DNA from: Micractinium sp. NFX-FRZ
Lineage: Eukaryota; Chlorophyta; Trebouxiophyceae; Chlorellales; Chlorellaceae
DNA length: 64,000 bases
Direction: 5' to 3'
Assembly: GCA_029339195.1 (NCBI GenBank)
Contig: JAPTJF010000231.1
Coordinates: forward strand, 31,653-95,652
The notes beneath the pieces were generated by a model. That model did not search any database. It saw only the letters and a list, made by a program, of their open reading frames with translations, and was not told the origin of the DNA. Position numbers and translations under genes: made by a program. Shown here piece by piece: positions 55,296 through 64,000 of this stretch (its first letter is position 1; each line of letters begins with the position of its first letter).

Positions 55296-57170
55296 ATGGT
55301 GCCAGCACCGGCTCTCACCTGCTACCAGGCGAGTTTGCAGCCTCCATGCGCGTTGCATTGATGCAGCAATATGCGCCCACTGCATCAGCGAGGCTGCGCG
55401 CAGCAGCCGTCCCTGCTCCCCTGCCGCCGCCGCTGACCACAGCGGCGGCGCTGCCCGCTCGCCCGGCTTTGCCTGGCATGAGAGCCTTGCCCGCTGTTGT
55501 TACAGTGCAGCATAGGTTACACATTGTACTACCATTTCTGACATGCTCGCTCAGCCAGCTCCTGCCTTCCCCTCCTCGCCTGCAGATCGACGCCTTCACG
55601 GCTCAGCCGTTTGCCGGCAACCCGGCGGCGGTCGTGCTGCTGCCGCCTGCGGCGCTGCCGCTGCCCGATGCCATGCGCCAGGCCATTGCCGCTGAAAAGA
55701 ACCTCTCAGAAACCGCCTTTTTAGAGTGCTTGGAGGGAGAGGGAGACAGCTTCAGCTTTGCCAGCTGCTCACGCTTCCGCCTGCGCTGGTTCACACCCGC
55801 CATCGAGGTGCCTCTGTGCGGGCACGCCACGCTGGCAGCAGCGGCTGCCCTGTTCTTTGGGGAGGGGAACGGGGGCCCCCAGCTGGCATTTGAGACCATG
55901 AGCGGAGAGTTACGCGTCACGAGGCAGCGTGCAGCCCTCAGCGGCGCTGGTGGCGGCAGCAGCAGCGGAGGGGGCGGCAGCGGCGATGGCGGCAGTGCAG
56001 CAGGCGGCAGTGCCACAGATGTGCTCTCTATGGATCTGCCCTTGATTGAAGCCAGCGCTGCAGCTGTGCCACCCGGCATGGAGGCGGGGTCGCAGTTGGT
56101 GCAGGTGGGTGGGGGCCCAAGCGGAGTCCAACCGGAAGAGTCAGTTATTACATCTGTCTGTGCTGCTGCCTTGCCTGTGCCCTCATATGGTGGTGTGCAT
56201 CCAAGTGGAAGGCAAGGGCTGTGGCTGGGTGTTCACATGCAGCGCAGCGGTTGCGCCACTCCAGCCCAGTTTAGACTGTTGCTGACCGTGCTGTGCTGTG
56301 CTGTGCTGTGCCTTCTGGTGCATGCCTCGTCAACCTCTCAGGATATGGTTCGTCCTGAAGTTGAATCCTCTTGGGGATGTGAAAAGCTGTAACGACTAGA
56401 CTAGCTGTGCTGTGCCCTCCACTTCCTGGCCCCCTCCCAGGCGGCGACAGGCGGGCTGCCCGTGCAAGAGGTGCTGTATGCCCCCGCCCTGCGCTACCTG
56501 ATGGTGGCGCTGCGTGACGAGGGCGACGCCACGCGGCAGGCCTTCCTGAGCCTGAAACCAAACAACCAGGAGCTGGGGGATGCACACACAGGGGGCGCGC
56601 TGGTGGGCGTGATTGTGACCATGCGTGGTGAGCATGCGGGGAGGGGGTGGTGCCAGCTTTGCGTGTGGGGCTGGGTGGGTGAGAAGCGGGGTGCTTGCAC
56701 GGTCTTCGGGGGATCTTGTGGCCTGATTGCCTGTGTGCATGCCTAGCAGCCCTCCCCTCCAGCTCGCCTCGATGCGCCCACTGCACAGCACTGCTATTGG
56801 GGCCGATCCAAGCGGCCACGCCAGCGAAGCTGCTGATTGGCCCGGCCCCCAGCGCTCTGCGTTGACAGTTCCCCTGAACCCGCCCCGCCACCCGCCCTTG
56901 CATGCAGGCGACGGCGAGCGCCACGACTTCCTCTCCCGCTTCTTTGCGCCCTGGGCTGGCATTGCAGAAGACCCCGTCACCGGCAGCGCGCACTCCGTGC
57001 TGGGACCCTTCTGGGCCGCCAAGCTGGGCCGGCGGCAGCTGCGGGCGCGGCAGTGCAGCCCGCGTGGCGGGGAGCTGGGGGTGGAGGTGAAGGCGGAAGA
57101 GCAGCGGGTGGTGGTGGCGGGCAGCGCCGTCACTGTCTTCAAGGGCCACCTCTTTCTGTCGCAACCGTAA
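55296..57170 (+). CDS. PhzF-family (phenazine biosynthesis-like) isomerase/epimerase
   Basis: Exons 55296..55328, 55586..56104, 56441..56627 and 56908..57170. The first exon gives MVPAPALTCYQ, joined to IDAFTAQPFAGNPAAVVLL. This is the classic PhzF start, with an aromatic-Gln-x-Asp-Ala-Phe strand. Further motifs are AAEKNLSETAFLE, LRWFTPAIEVPLCGHATLAA, GDGERHDFLSRFFAPWAGI, EDPVTGSAHSVLGPFWA and GHLFL. The family's catalytic Glu in the SETAF motif is present. PhzF-like proteins have a diaminopimelate-epimerase fold; most eukaryotic members have no proven substrate. A Gly/Ser-rich insert lies near residue 125-145. Intron 1 has a GC donor (CAG|GCGAGT). TGTAA at 57243-57247 is the likely poly(A) signal. 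Confidence 0.92.
56288..56312 (+). repeat. GCTGT pentanucleotide array in a PhzF-gene intron
   Basis: About five units of GTGCT in the intron 56105..56440, in the same transcript orientation as the other arrays of this motif. Confidence 0.8.
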
Positions 57171-57668
57171 GGGTGCCCCCTGCTGGCCATGGGGGGCTGC
57201 TCTCCATGCTGTGACGACTTACTCTCTCCCTGTACTCCCCCTTGTAAAATGCCACTGAAGAAGGCAGCTCATGGAGGCGGGCCGCATGGGAAGGTGGCGG
57301 GAGCTCCCGCCGTTGGGATCCTCGAGGATCCCATGATCCCCATGCGAGCCGGGATGGCTCGCACCCCGGTGCCCGTCCATCTACACTACGTATGGCGGGT
57401 GCGCCAGACTGGCCCTGCAAGGCCGCACACGCTGGCTGGATGCCACACCGGGGTGGAGGTGGGGGAGTGGGGAGGGGATCCTTCCTGGTGCTCCTACGCG
57501 TGGCAAACGTCAGCCTTCATGAACAAAATATGTGTGGCTGCGCCTATTGATATTTCACTAATGATCAAACAACCAAACAAATTGATTGCTTATGTATACA
57601 ATACCCATGCCTGCACACGGCATACACATGCCTGTCGATGGGTTCCAGTGCGAGCTACATGCCATGTG
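57171..57668. other. Tail-to-tail gap with palindromes
   Basis: It holds the PhzF 3' UTR with TGTAA at 57243-57247. A perfect 20-bp palindrome lies at 57314-57333 and a hairpin with 7-bp arms at 57344-57362. An A/T-richer stretch near 57520-57600 may be the 3' UTR of the kinase gene. No gene was recognised. Confidence 0.55.
57314..57333. repeat. Perfect 20-bp palindrome
   Basis: TGGGATCCTCGAGGATCCCA is its own reverse complement. A second small hairpin, GCGAGCC-GGGAT-GGCTCGC (57344-57362), follows ten bases later. Confidence 0.9.
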
Positions 57669-60600
57669 TCAGCCTCCGCCGGCATCCGCATGCAGCCGCT
57701 GCAGGGCTTCCACCGCAGTGGGTCGCTGCTCTGGGTTGGCGGACAGGCACTGCTGGATGAGCTCGAGGACGGCCTGCACGCAGGCCAGGGGTGGGGTGGG
57801 GTGGGGGGGATGTACCAAACAGTGTGTCCCACACACGTACCAGCAAGCCCTGGGGAGGGTGCCAGGTGCCAGGCGCACACACAGCCTGCAGGTGCAGCGT
57901 CGGCAGCACACATGTACTGCCCGAGTTGCACGCACCAGTGCCAGCAAGCGCTGAGCAGGTGGACACCAGGGCTGCATGCACGCCAGCATGCATGCGCCAG
58001 CAGGCGGCAATGCCCACTTCATTCGACCAACCCAGCCCGTCCAGCACCCCACCCCACCTGTGGGCAGTCGGCAGGCACACGTGGCAGCGGCAGCGGGCCC
58101 CGCTTGGACAGGAGCGTCAGCGTGGTCAGCTCTGTCAGCAGCACACCAAAGCTGCAAGTGGAGAGGCAAGGCGACAAGGTTTCGAGCAGGCAAGTGCGGG
58201 CCGGCAGTGTGCAAAGTGTGCAGGCAGGTGCCTCTGGCAAACGGTACAAGCTGCAGACCGGGCAGCACATGCGAGAGCATGCTGAGGCCGCTGCACAGCA
58301 GCGCGGGGCCGCTTGCCCGCACCTGTACATATCGGCTGCCTGGGTGCACTTGCCCAGCAGCTGCTCGGGCGCTGCGTAGAGGTAGGAGCAGCCCACGACG
58401 GTGAGGGCGCGGCTGCACGCCACCTGTGCGATGCCCATGTCGCCGATACAGGCGCGCAGGTCTGAGGTCAGCAGCACGTTGCTGCAGGCTCACAGGTGGT
58501 GGGGGAGGGGGAGCACGCGGCATGGGAGTTAACACTGTTTGCGACAGTGTAATGGTGCACAGCATGCAGGACAGGGCGTGCTGACAAGCACATTGGACAT
58601 CAGAACGGCTGAGAGGCCGTGTAGCCGCTCAGCTGGCACTGATCCGCCTGGAATTGCCAGCTGCACGTGCGCCCAGCTTTCCACGGAGCCAGAAGCCGGT
58701 GCGTCATCAGCAGGCAGTACAGCCCCACCCTTCAGCCCACCTGGCCTTGATGTCGTTGTGCTGCACCCCCGCTTCGGTGTGCAGGAAGTGCAGGCCTTCA
58801 GCCACGTCCAACGCCACCTGGCGCCCCCTGCACGCGCACCGGCACAGCAAGGGGCAGGCACGCAAGAGGAGTGGTGGTGCAGTTTGCCGTGAATGCGTGA
58901 CACACGAGTAGGCGCCAGCCGGAGGCTCCTCTCCCTCGCCCCGCCTCCACACCTGGCAGGCAGCGCGGCCTGCCCACCAGCATCCAACCCACCACCACAG
59001 GTTGGCCTCCTATCACCCACCATGCCTCCCAGCGCAGCCGCCTGCATGTGGCCGGCTTCTGGAGTGCACTCCGCAGGGAGCCGCCCCGCATCAGCGGCGT
59101 GGCCAGAATGAGCAAGTCCTCCTGCAGGCCAGGTGGCGCCACCAGTGGTGGGACAGGGAAGAAGAAGAAGATGACAGCCCGAGGGCGTGGGGCTGAGGAA
59201 GCCAACAGGAAATGAAGCCAAAGGCACCAGTCAGCTACCATGGTGGGGGCAGGGGGGAGGTTGGACTGCGGGCATCGGTGCATGCCCATGCCTGCCTGCC
59301 AGCTGGCAGTTTGTGCTGGCAGCTCAGTATTGCAGCTCAAATTGGTGCATGCTGCGCAAACGAGTGCACCCGAAGACCATCCTGAGCCTGCTGCTGCAAG
59401 CCAGGCCCTCACTCACCCTGACCGCCACCCCAAAGAGGGGCAGGATGCGCTCGTGGGTGCTCCTTCGCTGCAGCGCCACCTCGCGCCACAGCCGGCGCAG
59501 GTCGATGCCGGGGTACAGGTCAATCACCTGCGGGGGCGGGCATTGCCGCAGCAGAGAATGGGCCACAGGTGCGTGTATGAAGGTTAGACTTTGGGCACGT
59601 GCAGCAGATGCAGGCTGGCATGCAACGGAGGCGAATGCTGGCAATGGCGCCAGAGGCACGCAGAGCAACCTTTGCGACTGCGCAGCTGGGAACATGTTTG
59701 TCCCGACATCATCCCCCAGCAGGCCTGCCTCACCAGCATCGCACCACCTGCCTGTTGAACAGCCACCACTCTCACCTTGGCAGCCACCTGCGTCCTCTGC
59801 AGGCGGCCCATATAGACGGTGGAGTCGCCCCCTTCACCCAGCACGATTGGCTGGCCTTGGTCGTTCAATATTAGCTGCACGGCAGGAGCCGCAGGGGCAG
59901 GAAGTGGGTGTGCAGGGAGCGGCCAGCCCCACCGTATCCACATGCACACTGCAACGCAGGCGTGAAGGTGAGGGCGAGCAGCTACACGGGCGGGCATGCA
60001 GGCGGGCGGGCAGGCGTACACGGAGCAATTGGGTGGCAGGCAGGCAGGCAGGTGATGCCAGCTGGCGGGCGCACATGCACAGCTTCCCCTCACCTCCAGC
60101 TCTGCTGGCTCCAGCTTTAGTGAGTGCGTGGGAAGGCCCCACTGCAGGCCCAGCCTGCTCCTGCTAGCCTCCCCGCCAGCGTCACTGCCACCTGCGTCTG
60201 CGTCCGCGCCCATTGACGGCGGCAGGAGGCTGGCACGCACGGCCGCTGCTTCCGGCTCCAAGTGGTGTGCCAGCCCCTCTGGCAGGGAAGTGGGGAGGCA
60301 CCCCGGCACGGACACCATGGGGATGCACCAGCAGCTGTCGCCACCTGCTGCACGTTCCAGCAGGGCCGCCAACCGCCGCCGCCGCCTGCTGGCCGCACTG
60401 TCCGGCCTAGCCAGGTCGGCAGGCAAGCCGGGCTCCACATCATCACCCACAAACGCCACGTCAGCGGGATCCAGGTCAGCACCCTCCACGTCATCATGGC
60501 CCAATGAGCTGGCGCTGTAGAGGCGCGGCCGAGCATCTGCGCTGGCAGGACGCAGGCGACCGCCCTGCTGCAGTCGCCGCTTTCTGAGCAGGATGCGCCC

Positions 60601-63600
60601 TCCAGCGCTGAGCGCCAGCATCGCTGCCAGCAGGAGTAGGGCTGCCAAGCTTGGCCCTGCCCTGCCCTGCCCGCTGCCCAGGTGCCTGCTGCCCGTGCTG
60701 TGTGACGCGCTGGCGTTGGGTGCGCCCCACAAGTTGGGGAATGTGCCAGGAGGGCAGCGAGGCAGCACCAGGTCAACGCCGCTGCCCTCCAAGCGCCTGC
60801 ATGCGCGTGGTGGCAGGGCTCAAGCCCTTGTCAAACAACCGCTTCATTCCATGCACTCGGTGCTAGCCCCATACAGAGAACAAGAGCCTTCTTGCAAACA
60901 TACACACAGAAACAAGGGCCTCCTTACACACACAGCCGCAACTCACAGCTCTCGCAGCTGAGCAGCAAAGGGCGCGTGGCACCAGGCTGGGGCCACGCTG
61001 CCGCTCACGCGTGTGCCTGCCAGCTTCCTGCGGGGGGTGGGGGGGCAGTGTGTGAAGCCAGGGCGCGGCTGGGCTGAGGAGGAAGGCTACGAGCAGACCC
61101 AGCCAATCCCCCGCTTCTAGTGGACTTGCCATGCACGAGTTGGGCCCCCCAGGCTGGGTGACCCTGCACCGCTGCCTGCAAGAGGGGGTGGGTGCGCACC
61201 CCCTCTTGCACCTCACCGCCCATGCCAGCTCAGCTCACAGTGTGTGCAGCCGTGGCCACGCCAGGTTGGCGGGGAGCAGGCCTGTGAGTTGCGAGTTCCC
61301 TGAGACGGCCAGCGTCATCAGCCGGGACATGGCCCCGGGTGCCAGCCAGGCAGGCGGGAAGGCAGGTCCGGAGAGCGAGTTGTTGGGCAGGGACAGCGCG
61401 GCAGCCTGCAGGCGGCACAGCACGGGGCAGTGGGATCAGTGGGGTGGCAGGTGGAGGTGTACGTGTGCAGGGCAGGGGTCGCCTGGGACGCTGTGTCGGC
61501 ACACTGTGCGCACGTGCTGCCTACAACGTGCTGCTTTCTTCACTGCAGCGCCATCCACACCTTGCAAACCCATAAGCCATGCGCGTGCCGGACCCCAGGA
61601 AGTTTGGGGAGCTGCCTCGCAGAAGAGGCGCATGCGTGCGTGCATTGCATATGTGTTCAGGGGGCAATCAGGGCATATTGCTGCACAGTGCTGCCTGGGC
61701 GCACCTTTGAGTCTGCCCACGCGCCGGGCAGCGTCCCAGTGAAGTGGTTGCCAGTCAGCTGCAGCAGGGTGGCACCGGCAGGCGTGCCTCAGATCCCTGC
61801 TTGCCCCTCGCTCCCTGCTCGCGCCTCCCCAGCAAGCAGGTGCCTGGGCCCGGGCTCAGCACACGGACATGGCAGGACTGACCCAGAGTGCGTTCAGCTT
61901 CGGGTGGTTGTCAAACAGGCGCGCCGGCAGCGTGCCCGTGAGGCCGCAGAAGAGCAGGTTGCTGCAGGCAGGGGGCGCCAAGGCGGACGGGATCCTTGAA
62001 CGACTAAGTCACGGCAGCAGTGCCTGCTCCCAAGGCGGGGGGCAGGGCAGGGCATGGCTTGCAAGGCGGGACGAGACGGGGCAGCGTCTCCTGGTGGCGG
62101 GCAGGCAGGGAGGGAGGAAGAAGAGAAGGCACGCAAGGGGCAGCTCCCAGGAAGCCACGAGGGCGCGCATTGCACTCACAAGTCTGTGGTGGAGGGGAAG
62201 CCGCCCTGCTGCCAGGGCAGGGGCAGGGCCCCCGAGAGGTCCAAGTTGACCAGCCCTAGGTACTGGAGGGAGGGGAAGCCGAGGGACCAGGGTGGCGGCA
62301 GGCCGCCGTTGGCGCCGGACCGGGGCGCGCCTGCCGCAGCCGCCCGCTCCAAGGCGTTGTGGAAGCTCACGTAGGGTGGGAATGAGGCCACCTGTACCGC
62401 CTCCATACCGGCTGGGATGTTCAGTAAGCTCAGGCCGGCGAGGCGGCGGAACCCAGAGGCCCACTCGGGGGGCAGCGGCCCCCGAATCTGCGCCTGCACC
62501 GTCAGCTTCGTCAGGGACGGCAGGACGGCAGGGTCGGCGCCCCACCCGGGCGGCAGCGTGGTTTGGAGGTCTCGGAACTCAAGGCTGAGCTCTTCCAGGC
62601 GGGGAAGGGCGCGTGGGGGGATGTCCGGCAGCGACTCTCCTAACCTGCGCCCCGCCAGCGACAGCCTGCAGCCAGCCGGCATGGGGGGGGGGCGGATGTG
62701 AGGGGTGCAGTGGAGGTAGAGTGTCCACCTGGCTGGGCAGGCGGAGCGGCAAAGGCCTGCCCCCCTGCCTCCCTCCCTCGGCACCGCCGCCCGCCAGGCA
62801 CACAGCGCATGACTCAGCGCATAGCAGGAGGTCTGCCAGGGCACCAGGGTATCTGCCAGTTTGCCTGGACTGGCACGCAATGCCTGCGGACCCCTCACCT
62901 CTGCAGGCTCGGCATCGCCCCCTGCGCCAGCCAAGCTTGCGGGAGGCCGCTCCAGGGGCGGTCCGCTGCGTATCTGATCAGCACCAGCTCCTTCAACCGG
63001 CCCAGCTGCGCCAGTTCAGGCAGGAGCGGGCCGCTGCCGGGCGGGGCTAGGCCGCCGCCCGAGGTGCTGGGGCTTGTGGCCGTGGCAGGCGCTGGCCCGC
63101 AGATGTTGCTCAGCTTCCTGCACAGAGATACAGAAGCAGCAGGCAGAGGGGTTACAGCCGGCTGTGGGCAGTCGGTGAGTGGGGCCATGCAGCAGGTGTG
63201 CGGGCAGTTGGCAGCAACAGGGCACGGATGTCCCGCTTGGGGCACGGGTGTGCGGGCGGCTGGCGCCATGCAGCAGCAGGAGGGTGCCCGCAGGCGCGCT
63301 TTACCTGTGCTGCTCTACTCACACTTCGGTGACGCGCTGCTCCTCGCATGCCACACCGTCCCAGGTGCAGGGATGGGTGTCGGTAAGAGAGTTCCAGCCG
63401 GGCATGGCGGCGACCCACTCGGGGTCAGTGGCACGCAGGACTGTGCGCAGGCGCCGCAGGATGGCCGCATCGCCCTCTGCCTCTGCATGAGCAGTAACGT
63501 GCTAGTCTTCCAAGTGGGACACATAACCAGCATGGGCTGTGCAGTTCGTGATGCGGATTGCATAGGCAGACACGTGCTGCGGCCAGCACAGCCGCGGGCC

Positions 63601-63715
63601 GCTCACCTCCGCCAGTGGCGGCACCTGTGGGAGGCGGTGCCTTGAGGGCTTCTGCTGCTGCCGCCGCCGCCGCGATGGCCATACCAAGCGCCGCTAACAC
63701 TGCCAGGGCCCGCAT
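57669..63715 (-). CDS. Signal peptide - LRR - transmembrane - protein kinase (receptor-like kinase layout)
   Basis: A many-exon minus-strand gene. It starts at ATG 63715 with a signal peptide (MRALAVLAALGMAIAAAAA). An LRR N-terminal cap follows (NSLTDTHPCTWDGVACEE, RVTEV), then plant-type LRRs such as PSLTKLTVQAQIRGPLPPEW, LGLVNLDLSGALPLPW, LTGTLPGAW and LSLPNNSLSG. A Cys segment (PRCPPGTFPNLWG) leads to one membrane helix (SLAALLLLAAMLAL) and an RKRR stop-transfer. The kinase domain has the glycine loop GEGGDSTVY, VAAKV, DVAEGLHFLHTEAGVQHNDIKA, NVLL, GDMGIAQV and YAAPEQL. HRD is HND and DFG is DMG; the catalytic Asp and both metal-loop residues remain. The last exon ends near LSANPEQRPTAVEALQRL. 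Joining the LRR part and the kinase in one gene rests on shared strand and order; internal exon ends are approximate. Confidence 0.85.
61177..61210. repeat. Inverted repeat with 14-bp perfect arms over a splice acceptor
   Basis: TGCAAGAGGGGGTG, a 6-base loop, then CACCCCCTCTTGCA. On the minus strand the second arm ends in a C/T tract plus TTGCAG, an acceptor-like sequence inside the LRR-kinase gene. Confidence 0.85.
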
Positions 63716-64000
63716 ACCGGGCGACAGGGCTGTCACGGCCGCCACGACCTAACCGGGTACGCCGGCCCGCTTGATCCATGATAGGAACATTGCAAGGTCG
63801 TGCGTAAAAAGCTGTAAAACACGCAGAATTCAGCGCAGCCGAAATAAAGTGCCAAGTGCGGCGGAGTGCAGTCGGGAGCCGGACGTACTGAGCGGCGGCA
63901 AGAGCTTGTATGATGCAAGCTTGAGAAGAAGAAGAAGGTGACACGCTTGGGTGACTGGGGGGTGATACGCGACAGCCTGGCTGGCGGCGGCTAATGCCGC
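63716..64000. other. Upstream region of the LRR-kinase gene, window end
   Basis: This is the 5' flank of the minus-strand kinase gene. It is less GC-rich near 63775-63850 and contains a GAAGAAGAAGAAG run near 63927. No further gene start was recognised before the window ends. Confidence 0.45.

Noticed and set aside
57189..58379. A 396-residue + strand frame near 57-58 kb
   Set aside because: It runs antisense to the kinase gene's last exons and through the PhzF 3' UTR. The minus strand there codes clear kinase motifs.
1..64000. CRISPR arrays, rRNA, tRNA, prokaryotic operons or viral genes
   Set aside because: I scanned for regular spaced repeats, tRNA T-loop sequences and phage-type genes and saw none. 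Gene structure is eukaryotic throughout.

Overview
This window reads as nuclear DNA of a green alga, most likely a Chlorella-like trebouxiophyte. The genome is very GC-rich and gene-dense, with about 17 protein genes in 64 kb on both strands. Almost every gene is cut by many short GT-AG introns, with some GC-AG introns. The gene set is eukaryotic and plant-like: NUP93, UFL1, a plant-type AAA ATPase, a purple acid phosphatase and a bc1-type QCR10. TGTAA poly(A) signals, the green-algal type, lie downstream of several stops. A secreted protein with chitin-binding-like repeats fits the glucosamine-rich walls known in Chlorella. No rRNA, tRNA, CRISPR array or intact transposon was seen. Exon models below were built by hand from splice consensus, reading phase and family resemblance.

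Layout. 0.1-2.3 kb: secreted CAP/PR-1 protein (-). 4.9-9.2 kb: large Q-rich protein with a Pat1-like motif near its C-terminus (-). 9.9-11.5 kb: RsmE-type rRNA methyltransferase with a putative transit peptide (+). 11.8-19.1 kb: NUP93 (-). 19.8-25.5 kb: UFL1 (-). 26.6-27.7 kb: small secreted Cys-repeat protein (+). 28.4-31.0 kb: RRM protein (+). 31.4-32.4 kb: RIB43A ciliary ribbon protein (-). 32.6-33.4 kb: small putative plastid protein (+). 33.8-34.5 kb: 53-residue QCR10-like subunit (-). 34.7-43.1 kb: AAA+ ATPase (+). 43.3-44.0 kb: unknown protein (-). 44.4-49.7 kb: purple acid phosphatase (+). 50.2-52.2 kb: J-domain membrane protein (+). 52.8-55.1 kb: organellar methionine aminopeptidase (-). 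55.3-57.2 kb: PhzF-like protein (+). 57.7-63.7 kb: signal peptide-LRR-TM-kinase protein (-).

Many genes are paired head to head across short gaps (RIB43A/small protein, QCR10/AAA, unknown/PAP, METAP/PhzF) or end tail to tail. The genes do not form one pathway; they are housekeeping genes plus a few cell-surface genes.

The most unusual signal is inside the introns. In at least seven genes an intron holds a decayed copy of the neighbouring exon edge, often with its splice site mutated or followed by a stop. Examples are in NUP93 (four), UFL1, the RRM gene, the AAA gene (three tandem copies), the 43-kb gene and the J-domain gene. With strand-biased GCTGT pentanucleotide arrays in introns, GC-AG introns and very small exons (12, 15, 18 and 20 nt), this suggests introns that grow by local duplication of exon-intron junctions.
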